From Nostoc sp. 'Lobaria pulmonaria (5183) cyanobiont' (GTDB lineage: Bacteria; Cyanobacteriota; Cyanobacteriia; Cyanobacteriales; Nostocaceae): a stretch of 64,000 nucleotides of DNA. Location: NCBI RefSeq assembly GCF_002949795.1, contig NZ_CP026692.1, positions 248,001 to 312,000 on the forward strand, in the 5' to 3' direction. Below, in pieces: positions 26,557 to 37,485 of this stretch. Positions within the stretch are counted from its first letter, which is position 1; each line of letters begins with the position of its first letter. A model generated the notes under the pieces. It had not been told where the DNA came from, searched no databases, and was given only the letters and a program-made list of their open reading frames with translations. A program made the translations under genes and the position numbers.

Positions 26557-28212
26557 AGATAAACCTTCAAAGGCAGGACAGTAACCTTCGAGAGTTACCT
26601 TAAAGTTATACAACGGGGAAGCTGGGTTCCAACACCGCTGCCCCCTTTGATGTCGGCAAGTACCACAACAGTCTACATCTGCCCATGTATAGCGATCGCT
26701 GTTTTGGTTGAGCAGTTCTCGTTGAGACAATCCCCTTAATACTAATTCTTCCCCTTGCCAACGAGCTTCGATTAAACCAGTATCGGCAAATTGCCGCCAA
26801 CGCTGATCGGCAGTAATCACATTGGGTAGGGTGATTGTGATTACTGTTCCTAACTCTGTCAGTTCGCCTTCATAGTTAGTCTCTGGTGCTGCCGGTTGTA
26901 AAAATGTGTCGCCGATGGGCAGTTCTACTAAGGTTTCAGCTGCCGGGGAATGTACGTGGTAGCGGTTTTGCAACTCCTCTAAGCTAGTCAGGTCTGCCAA
27001 GTAGGCAGGGGAACCGTGGACAAAAATCACGTGCTGGGGTCGCAAATTATGAATTAGCTGCGTAGTACCAGGGCCATCGCTATGTTGAGCTAAGAGATAA
27101 GTTTCAAGAGTGGTGGGCGCTAAATATTCTTTGTTAACTTTTATATCAATTTTTTCTGGTAGGAGAATCAGCCAAGGCCCGGTGTCTAATTGGCAGTGTT
27201 CGCCTAAATCAGATGTCGAGTCGGTGAGGACAATACAAGGTGACTTACCTACACTGGGACGATGTTCTGGTTGTAGACGACGCACGCGGGGACGTACCCG
27301 TTCATCCCAAAACAAGGGTTGATGGCGGGCAAAGTTCTGCACTGATGGGGGGAGATGGGGTAGCAGTTCAAGATATGCATCGCATCCAGTGGCGACAGCA
27401 CCATCTACCCAAATATCTAAATCTCGGCCGGTGAAGTGGTGATGCGATCGCAAAAGCATTAATAATTCTTGACCTAATCCTAAAGCCGGGGTAGGAAGGA
27501 TTACAGAACAATTGTCAGCGATCGCTCGATGAATTCGCTCGGCTAATTGATTTTCTTGGTTGCGGCGATGGGGATGACGGGATGTGCCATAACTACCTTC
27601 AATGATTAGCACATCCAAGTCTAAGCCCCGCAGTTCCTCTAAACGCAAACCTTCTACTAGTCGGGAGTTCGATAAGAAAAAGTCCCCTGTATACAGTAGC
27701 TTGTAAGTACGCTGCTGGGTGGTGTAGGTGAGGAGAATTGCGACTGCTCCTGGTAAATGCCCGGCGGGAAATAATTCTGCCACCAAACCATCTTGGAATT
27801 CCACAGGCGATCGCAATGGCAAGGCATGACAAAATTGGGAAATTTTCTCAGGGTCTTCGTCTACCCAATTCAGTGGTAGTAACTTGCTAGTTACCTCACT
27901 ACCATAAATAGGTAACTTTGGAAAAGCTTTATGCAGCGCCAGTAAGCCTTTAGCATGATCTGGGTGGGCATGACTAATCAAAACTAAATCTGCTGGTAGG
28001 GGCGAACTAGTTCCACTTACCGACTTAGTAAGCCCCTTAGCCAGCGATGAAATATCCTCCAAACCACAGTCCAACAGAATGCGGTGTGGCCCCATTTTCA
28101 CCAATAAACACACGCCCTCATTGTCATGCTGGACACTATAGGGCAAACATTCTAATTCACTACCCGCTTCCGCAGCATCTACGCGAGAGGATGCCGATAG
28201 ATTATTCCTCAT
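26542..28212 (-). CDS. MBL-fold/beta-CASP-type hydrolase with C-terminal Cys cluster
   Basis: A 556-residue metallo-beta-lactamase-fold protein. The zinc-binding motif SHAHPDHAKG is at about residue 80, GHLPGAVAI and TGDFFL supply further ligands, and the insert between (VLIIEGSYGTSRHPHR through FVHGSPAYL) is a beta-CASP-like domain as in RNase J and CPSF73. The C-terminal 60 residues carry CCGTCRHQRGQRC plus a later C, a likely zinc or iron-sulfur site not typical of RNase J. It is probably a nucleic-acid-processing hydrolase; substrate unknown. The gene is stand-alone. Confidence 0.88.
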   Translation of the reverse strand: MRNNLSASSRVDAAEAGSELECLPYSVQHDNEGVCLLVKMGPHRILLDCGLEDISSLAKGLTKSVSGTSSPLPADLVLISHAHPDHAKGLLALHKAFPKLPIYGSEVTSKLLPLNWVDEDPEKISQFCHALPLRSPVEFQDGLVAELFPAGHLPGAVAILLTYTTQQRTYKLLYTGDFFLSNSRLVEGLRLEELRGLDLDVLIIEGSYGTSRHPHRRNQENQLAERIHRAIADNCSVILPTPALGLGQELLMLLRSHHHFTGRDLDIWVDGAVATGCDAYLELLPHLPPSVQNFARHQPLFWDERVRPRVRRLQPEHRPSVGKSPCIVLTDSTSDLGEHCQLDTGPWLILLPEKIDIKVNKEYLAPTTLETYLLAQHSDGPGTTQLIHNLRPQHVIFVHGSPAYLADLTSLEELQNRYHVHSPAAETLVELPIGDTFLQPAAPETNYEGELTELGTVITITLPNVITADQRWRQFADTGLIEARWQGEELVLRGLSQRELLNQNSDRYTWADVDCCGTCRHQRGQRCWNPASPLYNFKVTLEGYCPAFEGLSSPES

Positions 28213-28514
28213 GCTCTCCTCCCCTCAAACCTCATCATCATGGACATATCTCAAAAGCCAAAAGTTACACAAATTTTGCTTTTGTGACTTAGGGGTAAGT
28301 TTTATCGTGCGCCCCTACACCCTGAGAATACGGATTTTTGATTGGGGAGGACGCCTGCACCGAACCCGCACTGGTTCGGAAAGGTGGGTTAACGAAAAGC
28401 TATCAAACTGGTAACTCAAGGAGTTTGACTCTGGTTTCTTTTCCCTTTACAAGTTTTGAGCGCTCTTAGCCAACTCACCCTCCGGGAAGTCGATCGAGCG
28501 TCTACAGATTTATC
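28213..28514. other. Leader region with a GC-rich hairpin
   Basis: About 300 bases between the microprotein gene and the MBL gene. A 7-bp hairpin CCGAACC / GGTTCGG lies at 28360-28379. It could be the end of the microprotein transcript or part of the MBL leader; no other feature seen. Confidence 0.4.
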
Positions 28515-28637
28515 TCAATGTGCGGAGCCATTGCCATGATAGTTATCTGAATCATAGAATCCATTCTTCGTGCCAAAAAATAAGCACGAAAGCGTAAATA
28601 TGACTGTTAATCCAGCTAGAATCAACTTTACATCCAT
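28515..28637 (-). CDS. 40-residue single-pass membrane microprotein
   Basis: Too short for routine ORF calling. The minus strand ATG at 28637 opens 40 codons: an N-terminal hydrophobic helix (VKLILAGLTVIFTLSCLFFG) followed by a polar tail TKNGFYDSDNYHGNGSAH. An AAAGGG Shine-Dalgarno lies about 10 bases upstream. The topology resembles small thylakoid subunits or regulators of cyanobacterial complexes, but I cannot name it. Composition (helix plus Tyr/Asp/His/Gly tail), ribosome site and position in an otherwise empty gap support a real gene. It is on the same strand as the MBL gene, 302 bases upstream of it. Confidence 0.72.
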   Translation of the reverse strand: MDVKLILAGLTVIFTLSCLFFGTKNGFYDSDNYHGNGSAH

Positions 28638-28841
28638 TTGTTTGCTGCCCTTTACTCAAAGACTTTCCTATATTAATTTAGTGCTTCCGCTATCAAACGG
28701 AATCACTAGAAAATCTTTACTATGCTTATATGGATTGGGCAATAGGTAAATTCACCACAATCAGTCAGATTGTAGAACCTTTCGGTCAAGCTGTCTATCC
28801 ATCTAGATGTAAAGTAAAGCAATATGACAACGAGCAATCGT

Positions 28842-29309
28842 TTACAGCCCGTAAAAATCCTCATCTAAAATCTGCTCAATCGAAAAAGGACAAACGGTGG
28901 GATATTCACTTTCTTGGGGTATGCGAATCCCAAACTTAGCCAGCTTACCTTCCTTAATCCCTAACTTTCGAGCATCTGGGTAGGCTTTTTCCACCGCCTC
29001 TATTAGAAAACTTTTTAGAGAAGGAGTATCTGCCAAATTATTCAGAACTCGCTGACGGTGTTCCAATATTGAGCTATACCAGCTTCCTTTGATCCGATCG
29101 GGTACATCATACTGAAGCCGTAACTTGAGTAGATGCGCCAATAAAATTGTCAGATTGCTTTTGAGCGCATTTTTCTCCGCCTTACCCAAATCAACTAGCT
29201 CTTCAATTAAATGCTCAATATCCAACGCCTCAAATTCATGATTTTTTAACTGTTGAATGGTTTGCTCAATCCATAATTGCAAATCTCGATCGTATAGCGG
29301 GTTAGGCAT
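28842..29309 (-). CDS. DUF29 domain-containing protein
   Basis: A 155-residue DUF29 protein: the opening YDRDLQLWIEQTIQQLKN, then DIEHLIEELVDLGKAEKNAL and LLAHLLKLRLQYD are the family core, followed by SWYSSILEHRQRVLNNLADT. DUF29 proteins are all-helical, multiplied in cyanobacteria and of unknown function. A single gene; no partner toxin or antitoxin is seen next to it. Confidence 0.92.
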   Translation of the reverse strand: MPNPLYDRDLQLWIEQTIQQLKNHEFEALDIEHLIEELVDLGKAEKNALKSNLTILLAHLLKLRLQYDVPDRIKGSWYSSILEHRQRVLNNLADTPSLKSFLIEAVEKAYPDARKLGIKEGKLAKFGIRIPQESEYPTVCPFSIEQILDEDFYGL

Positions 29310-29410
29310 TTCTCAGATCAACTCTTAACTATTCAACATTCCAGCTAGCCCGGAAGTTTATTCGATTGTAGCGATGAAAGCGATCGCACTTAGAGGAGGT
29401 TTGAAAAGCT

Positions 29411-29722
29411 ATTACCGTTAGGGATGTTTTTGTACAACTGAGGGAATTCCATCAAGCAGGATACGAATGTTTATGTTGGGCAAAAAATGCAACATTTAAA
29501 CTAATGGATGCAAAATTTCATCCACGCAACGCGTACAGCCTGGGGGATTTATCAATGTGTCCAGTGTTTCGTCCTCAATGGTCAAGTATCTATGAGGCAA
29601 TACAGGATACCAAACCACAGCGCCACAAGCTGATAAGTTTTTTCTTTAGGAGGTATCCCAAAGTGACCAACAATGATTTTATTGAACGCTGCGATCGAGA
29701 TACTTCCTTATGGTTAAAATGA
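29411..29722 (+). CDS. Possible gene with non-standard start, or 5'-damaged gene
   Basis: An open frame whose coding-like part begins before its first ATG (29504): the sequence upstream reads VRDVFVQLREFHQAGYECL then WAKNATFKLMDAKF, with no ATG, GTG or TTG in frame. An AGGAGG Shine-Dalgarno at about 29393-29398 stands 12 bases before an in-frame ATT at 29411, giving 103 codons. So either ATT is the start or the true start was lost. Product unknown, basic, no membrane segment. The gene ends 2 bases before a small palindromic element. Starting at 29504 would leave 72 residues. Confidence 0.4.
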   Translation: MTVRDVFVQLREFHQAGYECLCWAKNATFKLMDAKFHPRNAYSLGDLSMCPVFRPQWSSIYEAIQDTKPQRHKLISFFFRRYPKVTNNDFIERCDRDTSLWLK

Positions 29723-29724
29723 TG

Positions 29725-29825
29725 CATTAGACATCTCCAAAAATTAAATATGCTGTAACCAGAACCCTTGTAGAGACGTAGCAGTGCTACGTCTCTACAT
29801 TCTTTTTTTTTGGAGATGTCTGATG
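29725..29825. mobile_element. MITE-like nested palindrome (about 100 bp)
   Basis: Terminal inverted repeats CATTAGACATCTCC and its partner GGAGATGTCTGATG (one mismatch), each followed inward by an A or T run. Inside, at 29769-29799, is a perfect 15-bp stem hairpin around TGTAGAGACGTAGCA. No ORF. The layout fits a miniature inverted-repeat element placed between a possible gene and the ilvC stop; it could double as the ilvC terminator. Confidence 0.7.
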
Positions 29826-29837
29826 TTATTTTTTTGC

Positions 29838-31627
<1,790 letters not shown>

Positions 31628-32260
31628 ATGCTCTCCCAAGATAAACCAGATCCAAAAGATTCACCGCAAGGATCGTCCGAAACACGTCGTCAAAACATTC
31701 TGCCCACTGCCCCATTACCGGAATCTATTAGTAAAAATATCGAGACTATCATCGCATTACACAGACGTTCTGAAAAAGACATACCACGACATCAGCGGGT
31801 TGTAGAAACGGTAAGTGCTTTTTTTGGTCGTCCTGCATTCCTGTATAGCATCCTGCTGGGGATTATTCTGTGGATAACACCCAATGTCTTACCACGACGT
31901 TTCGGCATACCAAGATTTGATCCTCTTCCATTTTCTTGGTTACAATTTTCACTGACTGCGGGTTCGTTGTTGGTGACAACAGGAGTATTGATTAAACAAG
32001 AGCGACAAGAAAAGTTAGCAGAGCAACGGACGCAGCTTATTCTTCAACTCAACCTGCTCTCTGAGCAAAAAATCGCTAAACTCATCGGTTTGCTTGAGGA
32101 ATTACGCCAGGATATTCCTAATGTCAAAAATCGCTCTGACCCGGAGGCTGAAATGATGAAGTCCCCAACTGATCCGCACGCAATTATAGATGTATTAGAA
32201 GAGACTTTAGCATCCGAACTAGCAAGTTTCTCTCAGCAACAAACATCAATTGAAGAATAA
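31628..32260 (+). CDS. DUF1003 family membrane protein
   Basis: A 210-residue protein. After a polar N-terminal 40 residues comes IIALHRRSEKDIPRHQRVVETVS, two membrane helices (FLYSILLGIILWI and a second through FSLTAGSLLVTTGVLI) and the typical KQERQEKLAEQRTQLILQLNLLSEQKIAKLI coiled segment, which I recognise as DUF1003. Function unknown. The tail (EAEMMKSPTDPH) is variable. It is followed after 108 bases by the DUF4349 gene. Confidence 0.87.
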   Translation: MLSQDKPDPKDSPQGSSETRRQNILPTAPLPESISKNIETIIALHRRSEKDIPRHQRVVETVSAFFGRPAFLYSILLGIILWITPNVLPRRFGIPRFDPLPFSWLQFSLTAGSLLVTTGVLIKQERQEKLAEQRTQLILQLNLLSEQKIAKLIGLLEELRQDIPNVKNRSDPEAEMMKSPTDPHAIIDVLEETLASELASFSQQQTSIEE

Positions 32261-32368
32261 TTGGACTTTGGACAAAACTTGATCCCTGTTACATAAATCG
32301 CAACAATCCAGACATCGAGTTTTACTTCAGTAATACTGGGGTTAATTTCATCTATCTGGGGGTAGATT

Positions 32369-33289
32369 ATGTATGCTTCAAGTAAATTACCGCGCACATC
32401 TGCTTTATTTGTGAGTGCGTTATTAGGAGGGGTGATTTTCACCAGTTGCGCCTCTTCCCATCAGTCAGGAAATCAGGCTTTACCTCCAATTGCAGCCAAT
32501 GGCGCGGTAAATCAATTACCTGCTCGTGAAAACAGTCTTTCCCAAAAGGCGGAAGCTTTACCAATAGCGCGTTCTCGTCCTCAACTCATCAAAAAGGCAG
32601 CAATTTCTTTGACTGTCAACTCTGTAGATCGGACTATCGATGCCGTTTCGCAAATTATCAATCAACAGCAAGGGGATTTAATTGGGTTGAAACAACAACA
32701 ACCCAAAAACGACAACCCGCGTTACACAGCAACAATCCAATTGCGGATACCAGAGAATCGGCTAGAACCTACTTTAGAAAAACTAGCTAAATTGGGCACT
32801 GTCGGTAGTCGTAATATCACAGCGGAAGATGTGGGCGATCGCCTGGTGGATTTTCAAGCTAGATTAACGAATTTGCAAAGAACTGAAGCCAATTTGCAAA
32901 AAATTATGGATCGGGCGGGTTCTGTGAGAGATGTGCTTAGTGTTGCCCAAGAACTGAGTAATGTGCGACAAACAATAGAACAAATTGATGCCCAACTCAA
33001 AAGCTTACAAAATCAAGTTGCATATTCCACTATTACGCTCAACCTAGAAGCAGCAGTTTCTAGCACCAGTCCCCAACCTGCCTTGGGTTTGCAAGTTCAG
33101 GAAACTTGGAACAACTCTACCCATTCTTTGAGGGCATTTTCCGTTGGCTTACTCAAACTGGGTATTTGGTTAATTGTTTACAGTCCCTATTTGTTAATTT
33201 TTGCTGCTCTTGTCTATGGCTTTAGACGTTGGCGGCGAACTCATTCACCACGTTTGACACAAACACCAGAGTCAACTAGTTCTGAGTAA
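32369..33289 (+). CDS. DUF4349 domain lipoprotein
   Basis: A 306-residue envelope protein. A signal peptide ends in a lipobox-like FTSC at residue 27, predicting a lipoprotein. The DUF4349 domain covers about residues 75-290: KAAISLTVNSVDRTIDAV, ATIQLRIPENRLEPTLEKL, the coiled-coil between VDFQARLTNLQRTEANLQ and QTIEQIDAQLKSLQNQ, STITLNLEAA, and a C-terminal membrane helix (LLKLGIWLIVYSPYLLIFAA) followed by RRWRR. Function unknown. It is transcribed with or just after DUF1003. Confidence 0.88.
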   Translation: MYASSKLPRTSALFVSALLGGVIFTSCASSHQSGNQALPPIAANGAVNQLPARENSLSQKAEALPIARSRPQLIKKAAISLTVNSVDRTIDAVSQIINQQQGDLIGLKQQQPKNDNPRYTATIQLRIPENRLEPTLEKLAKLGTVGSRNITAEDVGDRLVDFQARLTNLQRTEANLQKIMDRAGSVRDVLSVAQELSNVRQTIEQIDAQLKSLQNQVAYSTITLNLEAAVSSTSPQPALGLQVQETWNNSTHSLRAFSVGLLKLGIWLIVYSPYLLIFAALVYGFRRWRRTHSPRLTQTPESTSSE

Positions 33290-33521
33290 ACTTGTATAAA
33301 TCTACATCTACCTTTGATAAATCTACACAGACAAAGAGGGATTTAAATATTCCAAACTCTTATTGTCTGTACCTTTCGCCTAAAAATTTTCTTTATCCTG
33401 TAGTCTTGATTACTTTAATACTTTTTTAAATGTAAAGAGCAATACAAAATATCTGATGACAATTTTGATACAAATTTGTTAAGAATAGTTACAATAGTCG
33501 GCGTACACGATAATATTTCTT

Positions 33522-34877
33522 ATGGTAAATTCACTTGACAATAATCCACCCCATAAAGTAGTAATTGTTGGCGGTGGTTTTGGTGGACTTTATGCAGCAA
33601 AAACACTGGCCAAAGCGGCAGTAAACGTTACTCTGATTGATAAACGTAACTTTCATCTATTTCAACCCCTTTTATATCAAGTCGCCACAGGTGCGCTATC
33701 TCCCGCTGATATTTCTTCACCCTTGCGTTCTGTCCTCAGCAAGAGCAAGAATACGAAAGTGCTACTGGGAGAGGTGAATAATATCGATCCAGAAGCGCAA
33801 AACGTGATTGTGGGCGACGAAGCAATAGCTTACGATACGTTAATTGTCGCCACAGGTGCGAAGCATTCTTACTTTGGCAAAGACAACTGGGAAGAATTCG
33901 CCCCAGGCTTGAAAACAGTAGAAGATGCTATAGAAATGCGTAGCCGGATTTTTACGGCGTTTGAAGCCGCAGAAAAAGAAACCGATCCAGAAAAACGCCG
34001 GGCTTGGTTAACCTTTGTAATTGTGGGTGGTGGCCCCACTGGTGTAGAGTTAGCTGGTGCGATCGCAGAATTGGCAAACCAAACTCTCAAAGAAGATTTC
34101 CGCAACATCGACACATCGGAAGCCAGCATTTTGCTATTAGAAGGTTTGGATCGGATTCTGCCACCTTTTGCACCAGAGTTATCACAAGAAGCGGAAGCAT
34201 CTCTAACGCGCTTGGGTGTGGTTGTGCAGACAAAAACATTGGTAACAAATATTGAGAATGATGTTGTTACCCTCAAACAAGGCGATGAAGTTAAAGAAAT
34301 TGCCTCAAAAACGGTATTATGGGCAGCAGGTGTGAAAGCTTCAGCAATGGGAAAAGTCCTAGCAGAACACACAGGTGCTGAGTGCGATCGCGTTGGACGC
34401 GTTATTGTCGAACCTGACTTGAGTATTAAGGGACATCCCAATATTTTTGTAATTGGCGACTTAGCAAATTTTTCTCATCAAAATGGTAAGCCGCTACCTG
34501 GTGTTGCACCTGTAGCGAAGCAACAAGGTGAATATGTAGCAGAACTAGTCCAAAAGCGGCTTGTAGGTAACAGTTTGCCACCCTTTGCTTATGTTGATTA
34601 CGGTAGTTTAGCGATGATTGGGCACAATTCTGCTGTAGTAGATTTGGGCTTTATTAAGCTGAAAGGTTTCGTTGCCTGGCTGTTTTGGCTGTTGATTCAC
34701 ATCTACTTCTTAATTGAATTTAACAACAAATTAGTAGTAATGATTCAGTGGGCATGGAACTATTTCACCCGTAATCGGGGAGCAAGATTGATTACAGGCC
34801 AGGAATCAATCACGCAGTTCGTAATTAGCGATCGCAATAGTTATTCAGCCGATAATAAACAGCCGATAAATGTCTAA
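33522..34877 (+). CDS. Type II NADH dehydrogenase (NDH-2)
   Basis: A single-subunit, non-proton-pumping NAD(P)H:quinone oxidoreductase of 451 residues. FAD-binding Rossmann motif VIVGGGFGGLYAAK is at the N-terminus (residues 13-26), the NAD(H) motif VIVGGGPTGVELAGA lies near 165, and the second FAD motif is GHPNIFVIGDLANF. A hydrophobic C-terminal segment (VAWLFWLLIHIYFLIEF) anchors it to the membrane. In cyanobacteria such Ndb proteins are thought to sense or set the redox state of plastoquinone. A single gene, ending at a stretch of short repeats (34.9 kb). Confidence 0.92.
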   Translation: MVNSLDNNPPHKVVIVGGGFGGLYAAKTLAKAAVNVTLIDKRNFHLFQPLLYQVATGALSPADISSPLRSVLSKSKNTKVLLGEVNNIDPEAQNVIVGDEAIAYDTLIVATGAKHSYFGKDNWEEFAPGLKTVEDAIEMRSRIFTAFEAAEKETDPEKRRAWLTFVIVGGGPTGVELAGAIAELANQTLKEDFRNIDTSEASILLLEGLDRILPPFAPELSQEAEASLTRLGVVVQTKTLVTNIENDVVTLKQGDEVKEIASKTVLWAAGVKASAMGKVLAEHTGAECDRVGRVIVEPDLSIKGHPNIFVIGDLANFSHQNGKPLPGVAPVAKQQGEYVAELVQKRLVGNSLPPFAYVDYGSLAMIGHNSAVVDLGFIKLKGFVAWLFWLLIHIYFLIEFNNKLVVMIQWAWNYFTRNRGARLITGQESITQFVISDRNSYSADNKQPINV

Positions 34878-35029
34878 ATTGGGCATGGGGCATTGGGCAC
34901 AAGAGGCAGAGGTGCAAAGGGGCAGAGGGGAAAAACTTACTGTAACTTCTCCGCGGTCACTGAGCGTAGCCGAAGTGCTGCTCCCCTGCTTTCCCACTCT
35001 CTACTCCCTACTCCCTACAACAAAGTTAT

Positions 35030-35072
35030 CGCCCTCATAAATTAGCAGTAAGCTGTTTGAGGGCGTTTTTTA
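35030..35072 (+). terminator. Terminator-like hairpin immediately before dapL
   Basis: Stem CGCCCTCA (35030-35037) pairs with TGAGGGCG (35058-35065), 20-base loop, then TTTTTTAT. The T-run ends only 9 bases before the dapL ATG. Either it ends NDH-2 transcripts, with the dapL promoter upstream, or it is an attenuator in the dapL leader. Confidence 0.7.
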
Positions 35073-35080
35073 TATTTACT

Positions 35081-36316
35081 ATGGCAACTATTAACGACAA
35101 CTACCTGAAGCTAAAAGCGGGTTATCTGTTTCCAGAAATTGCTAGGCGGGTGAATACCTTTGCAGAAGCGAATCCTGATGCTAAGGTGATCCGGCTGGGC
35201 ATTGGTGATGTTACCGAACCTCTGCCGGAGGCTTGCCGCGCAGCTATGATTAAAGCTGTGGAAGAAATGGGCGATCGCAATACCTTCAAAGGCTACGGCC
35301 CAGAGCAAGGCTACGCCTGGTTGCGGGAGAAAATTGCTACTCAAGATTTCCAAGCGCGGGGAGCTGATATAGATGCTTCCGAAATCTTTATCTCCGACGG
35401 TTCCAAGTGCGACACGGGCAACATTCTGGAAATCTTTGGTCATGACAATCTAATTGCCGTTACTGACCCAGTTTACCCCGTGTATGTAGACACTAACGTT
35501 ATGGTGGGAAATACTGGGGATGCCAACGATAAAGGCGAATTTGAGGGTTTAGTCTATCTGCCAATTACAGCTGATAACAACTTCACCGCCGAGATTCCCT
35601 CAAAGAAAGTCGATTTAATTTATCTCTGCTTTCCCAATAACCCCACTGGCGCAACTGCTACTAAGGAATATCTCAAGACATGGGTGGACTATGCCAAAGC
35701 TAATAACTCGATTATTTTCTTTGATGCAGCCTACGAAGCTTATATCACCGATCCGTCGATTCCCCACTCAATTTATGAAATTGAAGGTGCAAGAGAAGTT
35801 GCGATCGAATTTCGTTCTTTCTCCAAGAATGCAGGTTTTACAGGAACCCGTTGCGCGTTAACTGTAGTACCGAAGACACTCACAGCAAAAGCCGCCGATG
35901 GTTCCGATGTGGAACTATGGAAACTGTGGAATCGTCGCCAGTCCACCAAATTTAATGGCGTTTCTTACATCGTCCAACGGGGAGCCGAAGCGGTTTACTC
36001 TGAAGAAGGACAAGCACAAATCAAAGGGTTGGTGAGTTTCTATCTAGAAAACGCCAAAATTATCCGCGAAAAACTCACAGCCGCCGGATTAGCGGTGTAT
36101 GGTGGCGTGAATGCACCTTATGTTTGGGTAAAAACTCCTAATGGTTTATCCAGTTGGGAATTCTTTGATAAGTTGCTACAAACTGTCAACGTGGTGGGAA
36201 CACCTGGTTCTGGCTTTGGTGCTGCGGGTGAGGGTTACTTCCGCATTTCGGCGTTTAACAGCCGGGAGAATGTGGAAGAGGCGATGAAGCGGATTGCTGA
36301 GAAGTTTAAGGTGTAG
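35081..36316 (+). CDS. dapL: LL-diaminopimelate aminotransferase
   Basis: PLP-dependent enzyme that converts tetrahydrodipicolinate directly to LL-diaminopimelate, the lysine and peptidoglycan route used by cyanobacteria and plants. 411 residues, family length. Motifs: [60 protein letters not shown], and the Schiff-base lysine in [16 protein letters not shown] start at the ATG at 35081 ([11 protein letters not shown]), the conserved N-terminus; a farther start at 35057 would read through the hairpin. Confidence 0.96.
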   Translation: MATINDNYLKLKAGYLFPEIARRVNTFAEANPDAKVIRLGIGDVTEPLPEACRAAMIKAVEEMGDRNTFKGYGPEQGYAWLREKIATQDFQARGADIDASEIFISDGSKCDTGNILEIFGHDNLIAVTDPVYPVYVDTNVMVGNTGDANDKGEFEGLVYLPITADNNFTAEIPSKKVDLIYLCFPNNPTGATATKEYLKTWVDYAKANNSIIFFDAAYEAYITDPSIPHSIYEIEGAREVAIEFRSFSKNAGFTGTRCALTVVPKTLTAKAADGSDVELWKLWNRRQSTKFNGVSYIVQRGAEAVYSEEGQAQIKGLVSFYLENAKIIREKLTAAGLAVYGGVNAPYVWVKTPNGLSSWEFFDKLLQTVNVVGTPGSGFGAAGEGYFRISAFNSRENVEEAMKRIAEKFKV

Positions 36317-36610
36317 GCGATCGCTTTTAGCCGCTTTTGTTAAACTCAATCTATTAGTCTAAAGGTTACGGTGGGCTGTATTCTCCACCGCAACCTGATA
36401 GAGATAATATTAAGTAATATTCATATAGTTGGGTAACTGGAATTGGTTATTAGTATTAAAAGTTATATTAACTCTTACACAATTCATCAAATTACTTCCA
36501 ATCGTAGTAGTCTTTGGATTTGGTTTGAAGTTAAACTTTGAGTCAGGCAAAGCTTTACTTATTACCTTTATACTTCCTTCTGGGATAATACTCGTACAAG
36601 GAAGTGTAAA

Positions 36611-37333
36611 TTATATTGTATCTAGCAACAAATCACTATATAAGGTGTGCTTTGCTAACACTTGTTCAAAAAATGGACGCATTAAGTTAGAGTACATATT
36701 ATCAAATTTTACGAAACCAAAGGAACCGTTACTCTCAACAACGATATCTGGCATTAAATCACAGTTTGGGAATACTCCTCTAAAAGCTGTACATAATTCA
36801 AGAGCAACAATTGCAGCTTGTATAACATCAACTTGATTACACAAAAATGGTATCTGACTAAAATTTGTTTTGCTAAAATTACGTTCATCACCTAGACTGC
36901 GATCATGAAATATCTCATTACGAAACTCCATGAACTCTTTTAGCTTTGGATAAATTCCTGATTTATAAAAGTCTTCTTTAGCTAATAGAAGTACATCGAA
37001 AACTCCGCGAATTCTAGCTTCTAAGTCACGACCGCGATAATTACCAAATGGTATATTACTCTGAATACACCCAGCCTTCAAAATTGCATTGATATATGAT
37101 TCACAAGTCAAAAACCAAAGCGCTATTGCTGTTGAACAAGTATTACCTTGATTAATAGCTTCTTTAGAATGTTCCAGTAACTCCAGATTTTGACAAGAGG
37201 AATAAAAAGCTTTAATAGCAAAATAGTGGTATGTCAAAAGCACACGACTACCAGGATCTGTCATATTTCCAAGAAGTGGGAACCAAATGTAAACTTCGCC
37301 TAAATCATTTGTCCGAAAATCTTCTAATTTCAT
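36611..37333 (-). CDS. Hypothetical protein with HEPN-like R-x4-H motif
   Basis: A 240-residue helical protein I cannot assign to a named family. It has a segment GNTCSTAIALWFLTCESYINAI and, about 60 residues later, FMEFRNEIFHDRSLG, in which Arg and His are separated by four residues, the signature spacing of HEPN-domain ribonucleases and their relatives. No antitoxin-like gene or nucleotidyltransferase lies directly next to it. The opposite strand carries a 135-codon open frame that I regard as its shadow. Base composition is AT-rich compared with dapL, so it may be acquired DNA. Confidence 0.62.
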   Translation of the reverse strand: MKLEDFRTNDLGEVYIWFPLLGNMTDPGSRVLLTYHYFAIKAFYSSCQNLELLEHSKEAINQGNTCSTAIALWFLTCESYINAILKAGCIQSNIPFGNYRGRDLEARIRGVFDVLLLAKEDFYKSGIYPKLKEFMEFRNEIFHDRSLGDERNFSKTNFSQIPFLCNQVDVIQAAIVALELCTAFRGVFPNCDLMPDIVVESNGSFGFVKFDNMYSNLMRPFFEQVLAKHTLYSDLLLDTI

Positions 37334-37485
37334 CTATTTTATGTGTTTTAAATGCTAACTACCATACTAACTAAAGGTGCGGAAAGTAGATAATAATATT
37401 GCACTCATTTAAACTTTAAAAACAGCATCAAAAAGCGCTGGCTTAATTCTGAAATTAATCGCTATTAGACAGAGTGCGATCGCCT

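Noticed and set aside
33869..34441. 190-codon minus-strand ORF inside the NDH-2 gene
   Set aside because: Shadow of the NDH-2 coding strand; no family features.
36429..36836. 135-codon plus-strand ORF
   Set aside because: Opposite strand has a longer, better composed protein with a HEPN-like motif; this one looks like its shadow.
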